DNA of 64,000 nt from Aquibium sp. ELW1220 (GCF_030398385.1 NZ_JAOAOQ010000003.1:167456-231455), one strand, 5' to 3'; positions 16,562 to 26,496 are shown, counted from the stretch's first letter. The notes: a model not told the origin generated them from the letters alone. Numbers and translations are program-made.

Positions 16562-17530
16562 ATGCTCGACTGGGCACCCCTTCGTGGCAGGCAAGAGATG
16601 CGTGACGAGGCAGAGCCGCCTTATGTGACGTCGGCGGAGCCCGAACGCCCCGGCCAGAACGGCATCGCGCTGGCGCTCGGCGGCGGTGCGGCCCGCGGAT
16701 GGGCGCATATCGGCGTGCTCCGCGCCCTCGACGAAGCCCGCATCCCGATCGACATGATCGCCGGCACTTCGATCGGCGCGCTGGTCGGCGGCTGCTATCT
16801 TGCCGGAAAGCTCGACGAACTCGAGGAATTCGCCCGCGGCCTGACCAAGCGCCGCATCTTCGGCCTTCTCGACTTCCACATCGGCGGCTCCGGCCTGCTC
16901 GGCGGCATCAAGCTGACCGCGCGGCTGAAGGAGCACATGAACGGCCTGACTTTCGCCGACCTGCCGAAGCCCTTCGTCTGCGTGGCGGCCGAAATCCGCA
17001 CCGGCCACGAGATCTGGCTCTCGAGCGGCAGCCTGATCACCGCCATGCGCGCCTCCTATGCCCTGCCCGGCGTATTCGAGCCGGTGACGGCCAACAAGCG
17101 CGTGCTGGTCGACGGCGCGCTGGTCAATCCGGTTCCCGTCTCGGTCTGCCGCGCCTACGAGCAGCCGCTCGTGGTGGCGGTGAACCTGCACTACGACCTG
17201 TTCGGCCGCGCGGCGGTGATCCGGCATTCGGCCGGCGACCTCCTGGTCGAGAAGGACGCCCCGCAGCAGACGCGGGCCGAGAGCCAGCTTCGCGAGCGCG
17301 AGGCCAAGCTCGGCATCACCGGCGTCATGGTGGAGGCCTTCAACATCATTCAGGACCGAATCTCGCGCGCGCGGCTGGCCGGCGATCCACCCGACATGTC
17401 GCTGCAGCCCAAGCTCGGCCACATCGGGCTGACGGAGTTCCACCGGGCCGACGAGGCTATCCGGCTCGGCTACGAGGCGACGGTGGCCAACATCAACGAA
17501 CTGAAGCGGCTGCAGACGGTCCTCGTGTGA
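16562..17530 (+). CDS. Patatin-like phospholipase (RssA-type)
   Basis: A 322-residue protein with a patatin domain. Oxyanion loop GGGAARGWAHIGVLRAL (about 40-56), nucleophile elbow GTSIGALVGG (Ser of GTSIG near 70) and catalytic Asp in VDGALVNPVPV are all present, so lipid acyl hydrolase activity is likely. A C-terminal helical tail (about 240-322) follows. No signal peptide is seen, which suggests a cytoplasmic or membrane-face enzyme. GGGAGGGAAGG immediately before the ATG is a very strong ribosome site. Confidence 0.9.
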   Translation: MLDWAPLRGRQEMRDEAEPPYVTSAEPERPGQNGIALALGGGAARGWAHIGVLRALDEARIPIDMIAGTSIGALVGGCYLAGKLDELEEFARGLTKRRIFGLLDFHIGGSGLLGGIKLTARLKEHMNGLTFADLPKPFVCVAAEIRTGHEIWLSSGSLITAMRASYALPGVFEPVTANKRVLVDGALVNPVPVSVCRAYEQPLVVAVNLHYDLFGRAAVIRHSAGDLLVEKDAPQQTRAESQLREREAKLGITGVMVEAFNIIQDRISRARLAGDPPDMSLQPKLGHIGLTEFHRADEAIRLGYEATVANINELKRLQTVLV

Positions 17531-17560
17531 GCGGGCGGTCCGCCTGGCGGTCGTCCTGCG

Positions 17561-19348
17561 CTATCCGGCGAGTGCCGCGTCCGTCAGCCTGAACTGCACC
17601 GATTTCGAGCCGTTCCAGTAGTTGGCGGAGATCGAACCGGCGACATGCACGGTGCGTCCCTGCTGTTTCAGGAGAAAATTGCCGAGTTCGGTTTCGGCCG
17701 AGCGGAATGCCATCGCCTGCACGCTGCCGCCGCTGCCCGACCGCAGGTCGACGCGCAGATGGCCGACGCCCACCGGGCGAACGCGCACGATCTCGTGGCG
17801 CGGCAGCACGAAGGTCGGCTGCGCGTGGCCGGCGCCGAAGGGGCCGGCGCGCTCCAGGACCTCGAGCAGCTTCAGGTTCGCGCCCTCGGCCATCAGCGCG
17901 GCATCGATCTTCAGCTTTTCCTCGTCGCGCAAACGAAAGACGTCGCCTGCTGCCTCTTCCTCGAAATAGGCGCGCAAGGCGCCGAGCCTGGCGCGCTCGA
18001 CGGTGATGCCGGCGGCCATGGCGTGGCCGCCGCCCTTGACCAGCAACCCGCGCTCCACCGCTCCGCGGACCAGGCGGCCGAGATCGAGACCGGGGATCGA
18101 CCGGCCGGACCCCGTCCCGATGCCATTGGCGTTGAAGGCGATGGCGAAGGCAGGGCGGCGCGCATGGTCCTTCAGGCGCGAGGCGAGCAGGCCGACGATG
18201 CCCGGGTGCCAGTGTTCGCTCGCGGTCACCACGACCGCGGGACCCTTTCCACTCATCAACTCGGCATCCGCTTCCGCGCGGGCCTCCGCCAGCATCGCCT
18301 TCTCCATCGCCTGGCGCTCCTGGTTGAGACGGTCGAGCGTCTCGGCGATCGACAGCGCCTCCACCGGGTCGTCGGTGGCGAGCAGACGCGCGCCGAGTGC
18401 TGCGTCGCCGATGCGGCCGCCGGCATTGATGCGCGGGCCGATCAGGAAGCCGAGATGGAAGGTGTTGATCGGCTCGCCGATCCTGGCGACGCGCTGCAGC
18501 GCGGCAAGGCCCGGATTCTGCATGTGCCGCGCCGCGACCAGCCCCTTGACGACGAAGGCGCGGTTCACCCCGATGAGCGGAACGACGTCGCAGACGGTCG
18601 CCAGCGCCACCAGATCGAGCAGGCCGAGCAGGTCCGGAGGACGAATCGCGTCAGTGCGTTGCCTGAGGATCTTCACGACCTGCACCAGCGTGACGAACAC
18701 GACTCCCGCCGCGCAAAGATGCCCCTGGCCGGAGAGATCGTCGTCGCGGTTCGGATTGACGATCGCCACCGCCTCGGGCAGCGGGCCGCCGACCTGGTGG
18801 TGGTCGATCACCACGACGTCGGCGCCCGCCTCGTTTGCGGCCGCAATGGAGGGGGCGCTGTTGGTGCCGCAGTCGACGGTTACGATCAGCCGTGCGCCCT
18901 TGGCGACGAGTTCGCGCATGGCATCCGGATTGGGGCCGTAGCCTTCGAAGATGCGGTCGGGGATGTAGATCTCGTTGGGCACCCGGTAGTGGTCGAGCAC
19001 CCGCTTCATGAGCGCGGAAGAGGCCGCGCCGTCGACATCGTAGTCGCCGAAGATCGCGACGCGTTCGCCGCGCTGGATGGCATGGGCAATGCGCCCCGCC
19101 GCCTTCTCCATGTCGGTCAGCGAGGCCGGGTCGGGCAGGAGGTCGCGGATCGTCGGGTCGAGGAAGCGCTGCGACGTATCCGCGTCGATCCCGCGGCCGG
19201 CGAGCACCCGCGCGACGATGTCCGACAGGCCATGATTCTGCGACATCGCCAGCGCGACGTTCTCGTCGCGCTCCGACAGGCGATGAACCCAGGCGAGCCC
19301 GCTCGCCGATCGCCTCACGTCCAGGAAACTGCGCCTCTCGCCAACCAT
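17561..19348 (-). CDS. recJ: Single-stranded-DNA-specific exonuclease RecJ
   Basis: A 595-residue 5'-3' exonuclease of recombination and mismatch repair. The DHH-family metal motifs are present: GDYDVDGAASSAL (about 100) and VIDHHQVGG (about 180), followed by the DHHA1 domain with GGGHAMAAGIT (about 445) and a C-terminal OB-fold. The frame extends 24 codons upstream, but the start MVGERRSFLDV fits the family N-terminus. It faces the patatin gene tail to tail, with 30 bp between stops. Confidence 0.95.
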   Translation of the reverse strand: MVGERRSFLDVRRSASGLAWVHRLSERDENVALAMSQNHGLSDIVARVLAGRGIDADTSQRFLDPTIRDLLPDPASLTDMEKAAGRIAHAIQRGERVAIFGDYDVDGAASSALMKRVLDHYRVPNEIYIPDRIFEGYGPNPDAMRELVAKGARLIVTVDCGTNSAPSIAAANEAGADVVVIDHHQVGGPLPEAVAIVNPNRDDDLSGQGHLCAAGVVFVTLVQVVKILRQRTDAIRPPDLLGLLDLVALATVCDVVPLIGVNRAFVVKGLVAARHMQNPGLAALQRVARIGEPINTFHLGFLIGPRINAGGRIGDAALGARLLATDDPVEALSIAETLDRLNQERQAMEKAMLAEARAEADAELMSGKGPAVVVTASEHWHPGIVGLLASRLKDHARRPAFAIAFNANGIGTGSGRSIPGLDLGRLVRGAVERGLLVKGGGHAMAAGITVERARLGALRAYFEEEAAGDVFRLRDEEKLKIDAALMAEGANLKLLEVLERAGPFGAGHAQPTFVLPRHEIVRVRPVGVGHLRVDLRSGSGGSVQAMAFRSAETELGNFLLKQQGRTVHVAGSISANYWNGSKSVQFRLTDAALAG

Positions 19349-19577
19349 ACCCGAATCCGCCTTCGAAGAGCGACGGACACTAGAGCATTTCGCGTCGAGA
19401 TTGGACCGCATGCCGAACAATCGGCGAAGTTACGTTCCGGTACGATCCGTCGGTCCCGTTCGCCGCACATGTCGCTTGTTCCGGTCCGCGTCCTGACTTA
19501 GTGCATCGTGATCGTGAAACCCCTGCCAGCGGGCGTGACATCACGCCTTGCCGGAGGGAAACCGAAGAGGGTACACC

Positions 19578-20618
19578 ATGCGCGCCGCCGTCCTGCGCCA
19601 GTACAATGCCGATCTCGTCGTCGAGACGGTGCCGGATCCGAAATGCGAGGAGGACGGCGTGGTGCTGAAGGTGCTGGCCTGCGGCATCTGCCGGTCGGAC
19701 TGGCACGGCTCGGTCGGCGAACATCCGCGGGTCAAACCCGGCCAGATCCTCGGGCACGAATATTGCGGCGAGGTCGTCGAGGCGGGTCCGCGCGCGCGCT
19801 GGGCCGTGGGGGACAAGGTGATCGCGCCCTTCATCCTGGCCTGCGGCACCTGCCCGCAATGCCAGTCCGGCGAATCCAACACCTGCGAAGACCAGCGCCT
19901 GCCGGGCTTCATCGAACCCGGCGCCTATGCCGAGTACATCTCCGTGGCCCGTGCCCACAATCTCGCCCGCCTGCCCGAGAGCCTGTCGCCGGTCACCGCA
20001 GCCGGCCTCGGCTGCCGGGTGACGACGGCCTGGCACGCGCTAACCGGACGCGCAGGGCTCAAGGGCGGCGAGTGGCTGGCCGTCCACGGCACCGGCGGCA
20101 TCGGCCTCTCCTGCCTGATCCTCGGCCAGGCGCTGGGGGCGCGGGTGATCGTTGTCGACGTGGTGCCCGAAAAGCTGCAGCACGCGCTGTCGCTCGGCGC
20201 CGAAGCCGCGATCGACGCGCGCGACGGCGACGTCGCCGCCCGCATCATCGAACTGACCGGCGGCAAGGGCGCGCACGTGTCGGTGGAGGCGCTGGGCATC
20301 GAGGCGACCACCAATGCCTCCATCGCCTGCCTGCGCGCGCTCGGCCGACACGTCCAGGTGGGCATGCCGGTCGGCCATACGGCGCACATGCAGATCAACA
20401 TGAACACCGTCTACATGCGCAATCTCGCGCTCTACGGAACGCGCGGCATGCCGGCCTGGCGGTACCCTTCCCTGCTCGGCCTGATCGAGACCGGCCGCGT
20501 CGACGTCCGTCCGCTGATCGCCCGCGAGATCGCGCTCTCCGGCGCTTCGGCCGAACTCTTCGCCTTCAACGGCCCCACCCCGCCCGGCGTCGCAGTGATC
20601 GGCGATTTCCTGCACTGA
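19578..20618 (+). CDS. Zinc-dependent alcohol dehydrogenase (MDR superfamily)
   Basis: A 346-residue medium-chain dehydrogenase. The catalytic zinc ligands are in LACGICRSDWHG (Cys) and GHEYCGEV (His-Glu). The structural-zinc loop has CGTCPQCQSGESNTC with four cysteines, and the Rossmann motif HGTGGIGLSCL is present. It oxidises an alcohol or reduces an aldehyde with NAD(P)H; substrate unknown. ATG 19578 (MRAAVLRQYN) with GAGGG upstream is preferred over one ten codons earlier. No operon partner. Confidence 0.93.
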   Translation: MRAAVLRQYNADLVVETVPDPKCEEDGVVLKVLACGICRSDWHGSVGEHPRVKPGQILGHEYCGEVVEAGPRARWAVGDKVIAPFILACGTCPQCQSGESNTCEDQRLPGFIEPGAYAEYISVARAHNLARLPESLSPVTAAGLGCRVTTAWHALTGRAGLKGGEWLAVHGTGGIGLSCLILGQALGARVIVVDVVPEKLQHALSLGAEAAIDARDGDVAARIIELTGGKGAHVSVEALGIEATTNASIACLRALGRHVQVGMPVGHTAHMQINMNTVYMRNLALYGTRGMPAWRYPSLLGLIETGRVDVRPLIAREIALSGASAELFAFNGPTPPGVAVIGDFLH

Positions 20619-20717
20619 TCGTCTGGACGGGACGGTCCGCGCCCGATTGAGGGCGCGGTCTGGCGTGCTTCGGCAGGATCGTCGGATGCCGCGCCCGTTG
20701 CGCGGCGCGGTCGTCGG

Positions 20718-21695
20718 TCAGAACTTGTCCATGTCCTGGTGCTTGGCCTTGATCTCGCGCACCGTGAGCGACGACGAGCGCATGACGATCGTGTGGGTCT
20801 GGATGTAGTCGCGCGAGAACTTGACCCCGGCGAGCAGATTGCCGTCGGTCACGCCGGTGGCGGCGAAGAGCACGTCGCCGCGCGCCATCTCCTCCATCTG
20901 GTATACCTTGGTCGGGTCCGAGATGCCCATCTTGGCGGCGCGGGCGACCTTCTCGTCGGTGTTGAGCTGGAGCCGGCCCTGCATCTGGCCGCCGATGCAG
21001 CGCAGCGCGGCCGCCGCCAGCACGCCTTCCGGCGCACCGCCGATGCCGAGATAGATGTCGATGCCGGTCTCCTCGGGATCGGTCGTGTGGATCACGCCCG
21101 CCACGTCGCCGTCGCCGATGAGGCGGATCGCCGCGCCGGTCGACCGAACCTCCTCGATCAGCCGCGCATGGCGCGGCCGGTCGAGGATGCAGGCGGTGAT
21201 CTCGGCGACGGAGACGCCCTTGGCCCGTGCGACGTTCTCGAGATTCTCGATCGCCGGTGCGTCGATGTCGATGACGCCGGCGGGATAGCCGGGTCCGATC
21301 GCGATCTTGTCCATGTAGACGTCGGGTGCGTAGAGCAGGCTTCCCTTCTCGGCGATGGCGATCACCGCCAGAGAGTTCGGCAGGTTCTTGGCGCAGATCG
21401 TCGTGCCTTCCAGCGGATCGAGCGCGATGTCGACCTCGGGTCCCTCGCCCATGCCCACTTCCTCGCCGATGTAGAGCATCGGTGCCTCGTCGCGCTCGCC
21501 CTCGCCGATCACCACGGTGCCCCTGATGGGCAGGCGGTTGAGTTCGGAGCGCATGGCGTCGACCGCGACCTGGTCGGCCGCCTTCTCGTCGCCGCGTCCG
21601 CGCAGGCGGGCCGCGGCCACGGCCGCCCGCTCGGTCACGCGGACCAGTTCGAGGGTCAGAATACGATCGAGGCCGGGCGACGCGGTCTTTGCCAT
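20718..21695 (-). CDS. glpX: Class II fructose-1,6-bisphosphatase GlpX
   Basis: A 325-residue phosphatase of gluconeogenesis that removes the 1-phosphate of fructose-1,6-bisphosphate. Metal and substrate motifs are intact: GEGERDEAPMLYIGE (about 58-72), DIALDPLEGTT (about 83-93) and IYLGIGGAPEGVLAAAAL. The frame stays open far upstream through the neighbouring gene, but MAKTASPGLDRIL is the family start. It is preceded by 149 bp without a gene. Confidence 0.95.
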   Translation of the reverse strand: MAKTASPGLDRILTLELVRVTERAAVAAARLRGRGDEKAADQVAVDAMRSELNRLPIRGTVVIGEGERDEAPMLYIGEEVGMGEGPEVDIALDPLEGTTICAKNLPNSLAVIAIAEKGSLLYAPDVYMDKIAIGPGYPAGVIDIDAPAIENLENVARAKGVSVAEITACILDRPRHARLIEEVRSTGAAIRLIGDGDVAGVIHTTDPEETGIDIYLGIGGAPEGVLAAAALRCIGGQMQGRLQLNTDEKVARAAKMGISDPTKVYQMEEMARGDVLFAATGVTDGNLLAGVKFSRDYIQTHTIVMRSSSLTVREIKAKHQDMDKF

Positions 21696-21844
21696 GACGG
21701 GCTTTCCTGCAAGGGGATACTTCACGGTGAAGGCGTCCCCTTTTGTCAAAGCCGTCCGGGCGCGGCAAGGGCTTGCGGCGAGGTTATCCGGAGTGATTCC
21801 AGGATGAATCGATTGAATGCTCCGCCGCGACAGGCGCCGCAGCG

Positions 21845-22357
21845 TCACGCCGCCGATGCCGCGTGCCGCCGGTTGCGGCCCTCGAGCACCATCCGGCGCA
21901 TCAGCAGGACGATCCCGAAGACCAGCACCGCGGCCGACGCCACGCCCATCCAGGGATAGCGCCCTTCGAAGAAAACCGCGTGCATGAGGCGGCCGGGCCA
22001 GAAGGTGAAGGCGCCCGCCACGATCAGCGCGCCGAGATAGGTCTGCTGCATGATGGCGCGATGTTCGCGGATGCGGCCGGCGCGGGCGAGCCAGATGCCG
22101 CGCCCCAGCAGCCAGAAGGTCGCGATCGAGATCAGGTGGATCGGGCTCCAGATCCCGACGAGGCCGATTGTGTGGATGAAGAAGGAGGTGGCGGCGACGA
22201 CCAGCATCAGCCCCGCCCAGACCCGGCCTCCGAGGCGGTGGAGCCGGTCGCCCTTGCCGCGGAACAGCACCACGCCGCCGAGAAGGAAGGCCAGGATCGC
22301 GGCGAACGTGTGGAGCTGGATGGCGAGTGTCGCCTGCATCAGCGGTTCGAAGGTCAT
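21845..22357 (-). CDS. DUF2306 inner membrane protein
   Basis: A 170-residue integral membrane protein with about four or five transmembrane segments (LHTFAAILAFLLGGVVLF, VWAGLMLVVAATSFFIHTIGL, LISIATFWLLGRGI, TYLGALIVAGAFTF, VASAAVLVFGIVLLM). Conserved histidines (HTF, HRLGGRVWAG, REHRAIMQQTY) fit the DUF2306 family, suggested to bind haem or act in redox but not proven. ATG 22357 has GAGGAC upstream. It is transcribed divergently from a membrane-bound LytTR regulator 110 bp away, which may control it. Confidence 0.85.
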   Translation of the reverse strand: MTFEPLMQATLAIQLHTFAAILAFLLGGVVLFRGKGDRLHRLGGRVWAGLMLVVAATSFFIHTIGLVGIWSPIHLISIATFWLLGRGIWLARAGRIREHRAIMQQTYLGALIVAGAFTFWPGRLMHAVFFEGRYPWMGVASAAVLVFGIVLLMRRMVLEGRNRRHAASAA

Positions 22358-22467
22358 GATCTGTCCTCTGGCTGTCATCTGCTGCATCTGCGCGGGTGCG
22401 CGGCTTGACCTCGCCCGGTCGAGTGCTGTTTCTCAACGGCGGTTTCGCAGACGGAAGGACGGCATAC

Positions 22468-23256
22468 GTGAAGGACGGGATCGTGCAGTTCACGATGCGC
22501 GAACTGCAGGCGGCGCTCCGCTCGCCGCTCACGTGGTCGGCGCTGGCCGCCGGCGGGTTCGTGCTCGGGCTCGCCGGACCCTTTGGCACCTATGAGGCTT
22601 TGCCGCTCCCTGCGCGCCTCGCCTACTGGCTCGTGATCGCGGTCACCACCTACCTGACCGGCTTCCTCGCGGTGACCCTGCTCAACGGGCTGTTTGGCAG
22701 GACCCGGCGCTCCGCGCTGCGCGACGGCGCATTCGGCATACTGGCCGGGCTGCCCGTCGCCACGCTCGTCTGGCTCGCCAACCAGTGGATCTTTCCCATC
22801 GGCGGAATGGGGTTCCTGACGCTGCTTGGCTACGTCGCCGTCGTCACCGCCGTGAGCTCGGCGGTCGTGACCGGCTTTGCCCTGCGACTCGCGGTGCCGG
22901 ACGGAGCCGCTGCCACGCCGTCAGGGCGGAAGGCGGCGCCGGAACGGCCGCCGCTGCTCGACCGTCTCCCGGTCGACCTGCGCGGGCGGCTGCACCGCCT
23001 GTCCATGCAGGATCATTATGTGGAGGTGGTGACCGACAGGGGCGCGCATCTCGTGCTGATGCGGATGTCCGACGCCATTGCCGAGACCGGCGGGACCGAC
23101 GGGCTGCAGATTCATCGTTCGCACTGGGTGGCGCGGGAGGCGATTCGCGACAGCGTCCGGCAAGGCGACCGCCTGATGTTGCGGCTGACGGACGGGACGG
23201 AACTGCCCGTCAGTCGATCGAGGCAGCGCGCGGTTCGCGAGGCCGGAATCGGATGA
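22468..23256 (+). CDS. Membrane-anchored LytTR-type DNA-binding regulator
   Basis: A 262-residue protein. Four predicted transmembrane segments lie in the first ~150 residues (WSALAAGGFVLGLAGPFG, LAYWLVIAVTTYLTGF, GILAGLPVATLVWLANQW, LLGYVAVVTAVSSAVVTG). The C-terminal LytTR domain (about 172-262) has LSMQDHYVEVVTDRGAHLVLMRMSDAI and QIHRSHWVAREAI. The start is GTG 22468, preceded by GGAAGGA. Such proteins couple a membrane signal to transcription without a kinase. Divergent from the DUF2306 gene, its most likely target. Confidence 0.88.
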   Translation: MKDGIVQFTMRELQAALRSPLTWSALAAGGFVLGLAGPFGTYEALPLPARLAYWLVIAVTTYLTGFLAVTLLNGLFGRTRRSALRDGAFGILAGLPVATLVWLANQWIFPIGGMGFLTLLGYVAVVTAVSSAVVTGFALRLAVPDGAAATPSGRKAAPERPPLLDRLPVDLRGRLHRLSMQDHYVEVVTDRGAHLVLMRMSDAIAETGGTDGLQIHRSHWVAREAIRDSVRQGDRLMLRLTDGTELPVSRSRQRAVREAGIG

Positions 23257-23262
23257 GGCGCG

Positions 23263-24576
23263 TCAGGCCGCGCGCTCGATACGGATGACCTGCGCCTTGT
23301 CGATCAGGTGCCCGTCCCTGGTGATGCCCTCGACCGCCTTGCGGACGGCAGACTCGGTCGTCTCGTGCGTCACCAGGATCACCGTCTTGCGGTCGGCGCC
23401 ATCCTGGCCATCGGCATGCTGGACGATCGATTCCAGCGAGATGTCGTTGTCGGCCATGCGCTTGGCGATGGCGGCGAAGACGCCGATGCGATCGTGCACC
23501 GTCAGGCGGATGAAATAGCCGCCCGCATGCGCGCGGATTCCGGCCTTCTTGTAGGGCAGCAGCTCCTTGACGGGTCGGCCGAAGACCGGCCCGTGCTGGA
23601 AGCCGGGGCGGCTCTTGGCAATGTCGGCGAGGTCGCCGATGACGGCAGACGCCGTTGCGTTGCCGCCGGCGCCGGGTCCCGACAGCAGCAGTTCGCCCAG
23701 GATGTCGGTCTCGATCGCCACCGCATTGGTGACGCCATGCACCTGCGCGATGACGGAGGCGGTCGGCACCATCGTCGGGTGCACGCGCTGCTCGATGCCG
23801 CTGTCGGTGCGCTGCGCGACGCCAAGCAGCTTGATGCGGTAGCCGAGTTCTGCGGCGGCGCGGATGTCGGCCTGGGTGATGTTGGAGATGCCCTCCATGT
23901 AGATCGCACCCGGCGCGATGCGGGTGCCGAAGGCGAGGCTGGTCAGGATCGACAGCTTGTGGGCTGTGTCCTGGCCCTCGATGTCGAAAGTCGGATCGGC
24001 CTCGGCGTAGCCAAGGCGCTGCGCATCGGCCAGGCAGTCGGAAAACGAGATGCCTTCCTGCTCCATCCGCGTGAGGATGTAGTTGCAGGTGCCGTTGAGG
24101 ATGCCGAAAACGCGGCTGATCGTGTTGCCGGCAAGCGATTCGCGCATGGTCTTGATGACCGGGATGCCGCCGGCCACCGCCGCCTCGTAGTTGAGCAGCA
24201 CGCCCTTCTTCTCGGCCGCCTCGGCCAGCGACAGGCCGTGAGCGGCGAGCAGCGCCTTGTTGGCGGTCACGACATGGCGGCCGGCCTCGAGCGCGGCCTT
24301 CACGGCCACCCTCGCCGGCCCCTCGTCGCCGCCGATCAGCTCGACGAAGACGTCGATGTCGCCCTTGCGGGCAAGCTCCACCGGATCGTCGAACCAGGCG
24401 ACGCCATCGAGCGCGATGCCGCGGTCCTTGCCGCGGCTGCGGGCGCTGACGGCCGTGACCCGGAGTTCGCGGCCGCACTGGCGGGTGAGTTCGCCTGCCT
24501 TTTCGGTGAGGACGCGGACGACGGAGGCGCCCACGGTTCCAAGGCCGGCAATCCCGACACGCAATGCTTCGCCCAT
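23263..24576 (-). CDS. hom: Homoserine dehydrogenase
   Basis: A 437-residue NAD(P)-dependent enzyme reducing aspartate semialdehyde to homoserine for threonine and methionine synthesis. The order is Rossmann nucleotide-binding GIAGLGTVGASVV (about 7-19), TANKALLAAHG, the catalytic domain with GILNGTCNYILTRM and YAEADPTFDIEGQDTAHKL, and a C-terminal ACT domain (about 355-430) for feedback control. ATG 24576 follows AGGAGGGG; an earlier in-frame ATG is less likely. It lies 82 bp downstream of an aminotransferase gene on the same strand, an arrangement I recall from other alphaproteobacteria. Confidence 0.95.
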   Translation of the reverse strand: MGEALRVGIAGLGTVGASVVRVLTEKAGELTRQCGRELRVTAVSARSRGKDRGIALDGVAWFDDPVELARKGDIDVFVELIGGDEGPARVAVKAALEAGRHVVTANKALLAAHGLSLAEAAEKKGVLLNYEAAVAGGIPVIKTMRESLAGNTISRVFGILNGTCNYILTRMEQEGISFSDCLADAQRLGYAEADPTFDIEGQDTAHKLSILTSLAFGTRIAPGAIYMEGISNITQADIRAAAELGYRIKLLGVAQRTDSGIEQRVHPTMVPTASVIAQVHGVTNAVAIETDILGELLLSGPGAGGNATASAVIGDLADIAKSRPGFQHGPVFGRPVKELLPYKKAGIRAHAGGYFIRLTVHDRIGVFAAIAKRMADNDISLESIVQHADGQDGADRKTVILVTHETTESAVRKAVEGITRDGHLIDKAQVIRIERAA

Positions 24577-24658
24577 GGTTCCGGACCCCTCCTGAACGCT
24601 TTCCATCAAGTAGAAGAAGGCTCAGCGGCAAGCGCCGAGCGGCAAGTCGATGACGGGC

Positions 24659-25879
24659 TCAGCGGCGGGCGCTGAGCGGAATGACGTTGTCCAGCGTCTG
24701 GCTCGCGGTCGACAGGAAGCGCTTGATGTTGCGCGCCGCCTGGCGGATGCGGTGCTCGTTCTCGACCAGCGCCAGGCGGACGTAGTCGTCGCCATGCTCG
24801 CCGAAGCCGATGCCGGGCGCCACCGCCACGTCGGCCTTCTCGACCAGCAGCTTGGAGAATTCGAGCGAACCGATCGCCTTGAAGGGCTCGGGGATCGGCG
24901 CCCAGGCGAACATCGTGGCCTGCGGCGCCGGAATGGTCCAGCCAGCCTTGGCGAAGGTGTCGACCATCACGTCGCGGCGGCGGCGATAGATGTCGCGCAC
25001 TTCGGCGATGTCGGCGCCATCGCCGTTGAGCGCCGCACTCGCCGCCACCTGGATCGGCGTGAAGGCGCCGTAGTCGAGATAGGATTTCACCCGGGTCAGC
25101 GCCGAGATAAGCCGCTCGTTGCCGACCGCGAAGCCGATGCGCCAGCCGGGCATCGAGAAGGTCTTCGACATCGACGTGAACTCGACGGCGACATCCATCG
25201 CGCCCGGCACCTGCAGCACCGAGGGCGGCGGGTTGTTCTCGTCGAAATAGATCTCGGCATAGGCGAGATCCGACAGGATGATGATGTCGTTCTTGCGCGC
25301 GAAGGCGACGACGTCCTTGTAGAAGTCGAGCGACGCCACATGCGCGGTCGGATTGGACGGATAGTTCAGGATCAGCGCCAGCGGCTTGGGGATGGAATGG
25401 CGCATGCCGCGCTCCAGCGCCGGGATGAAGCCGTCATCCGGCTCCGCCTGCATGGAGCGGATCACGCCGCCCGACATGATGAAGCCGAAGGCGTGGATCG
25501 GATAGGTCGGATTGGGGCAGAGCACGACGTCGCCGGGCGCCGTGATGGCCTGCGCCATGTTGGCGAAACCTTCCTTGGAGCCGAGCGTGGCGACGACCTG
25601 GCGCTCGGGATCGAGCTTCACGCCGAAGCGGCGGGCATAGTAGCTCGCCTGGGCGCGGCGCAGGCCCGGAATGCCGCGCGACGACGAGTAGCGATGCGTG
25701 CGCGGATCGCGCACCACGTCGCAGAGCTTGTCGACGATCGATTTCGGCGTCGGCAGGTCCGGATTGCCCATGCCCAGATCGATGATGTCGGCGCCCTGCG
25801 AGCGGGCTGAGGCCTTGAGCCGGTTCACCTGCTCGAAAACGTAGGGCGGCAGCCTGCGGGTCTTGTGAAACTCTTCCAT
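24659..25879 (-). CDS. Class I/II aminotransferase (AlaC/LL-DAP aminotransferase-like)
   Basis: A 406-residue fold-type I PLP enzyme. Visible are the N-terminal LPPYVFEQVNRLKASARS, IIDLGMGNPDLPTP, NYPSNPTAHV, and the PLP lysine in SMSKTFSMPGWRIGF (about residue 238), with Arg of ALVENEHRIRQAAR near the end. The family includes alanine/glutamate-pyruvate and LL-diaminopimelate aminotransferases. Adjacency to hom points to amino-acid synthesis from aspartate, but substrate is not proven. MEEFHKTRRLPP is the family start. Confidence 0.9.
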   Translation of the reverse strand: MEEFHKTRRLPPYVFEQVNRLKASARSQGADIIDLGMGNPDLPTPKSIVDKLCDVVRDPRTHRYSSSRGIPGLRRAQASYYARRFGVKLDPERQVVATLGSKEGFANMAQAITAPGDVVLCPNPTYPIHAFGFIMSGGVIRSMQAEPDDGFIPALERGMRHSIPKPLALILNYPSNPTAHVASLDFYKDVVAFARKNDIIILSDLAYAEIYFDENNPPPSVLQVPGAMDVAVEFTSMSKTFSMPGWRIGFAVGNERLISALTRVKSYLDYGAFTPIQVAASAALNGDGADIAEVRDIYRRRRDVMVDTFAKAGWTIPAPQATMFAWAPIPEPFKAIGSLEFSKLLVEKADVAVAPGIGFGEHGDDYVRLALVENEHRIRQAARNIKRFLSTASQTLDNVIPLSARR

Positions 25880-25974
25880 GGCGGCACCAGTGGGTTCAGG
25901 GGGCGCGAAGTGGCGGCGATATACACCCATTCAAGGGTGCGGTCGATAGAGTCACCGGGCCTCGACCGAAAGCG

Positions 25975-26379
25975 TCACTCGCCTTCGATCTCGCTGATGG
26001 CGGCGGCGCCATGGGTGTTGCCCAGCACCCGCAGCCGCTCGCCCTCGCCCGGCCTGGAAAGGGACGCGACGGTGCGCTGCGCCCGCTGCTGGGCGAGCAG
26101 CAGTTCGCTGGTGGTCGCGCTGGCTTCAGCATCGGAAAACTGCTCGGTGGCGGCCTGCGGCACGACGTTGAGGTTGGGGAACTCGCCCGTCTGGCGCGGC
26201 GCGGAGGGTCCGGTGCCGACGGTGGTGGCCGAGGCGGTCTGCGATGCCTGCGCGCCGGCGGGCACCGCATCCTCGATCGACATGCCGGCGCAGCCCGCCA
26301 GTGCCAGCATGGCCGCGCATGCGACGATGGGCAGCGCCCGCGAGGGCGAAATATGTCTGCAAACTCGGATCGAGGACAT
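25975..26379 (-). CDS. Small lipoprotein, unknown function
   Basis: A 134-residue protein with a lipoprotein signal (LPIVACAAMLALAGC, lipobox LAGC with Cys30). The mature part is low-complexity, rich in Ala, Ser, Thr and Gln, and ends in an acidic tail. No domain is recognised. It probably sits in the outer membrane, since the residue after the lipid cysteine is Ala rather than Asp. It is transcribed divergently from phaC, with 117 bp between the starts. Confidence 0.72.
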   Translation of the reverse strand: MSSIRVCRHISPSRALPIVACAAMLALAGCAGMSIEDAVPAGAQASQTASATTVGTGPSAPRQTGEFPNLNVVPQAATEQFSDAEASATTSELLLAQQRAQRTVASLSRPGEGERLRVLGNTHGAAAISEIEGE

Positions 26380-26496
26380 ATTTTCTATCCAGGTGATGAC
26401 TATGCGGAAGGCGTGGCTGCCGGGATGACCGTTGGACCGGTATGGTCGTCACATGATATTGTGTCAAGAAAAGGCTTCCGGAGGAGACACCGCGTC

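Noticed and set aside
20718-22589. Single 623-residue frame covering glpX and the DUF2306 region
   Set aside because: Only the last 325 residues are GlpX; the upstream part is out of frame with the real membrane protein and lacks any domain.
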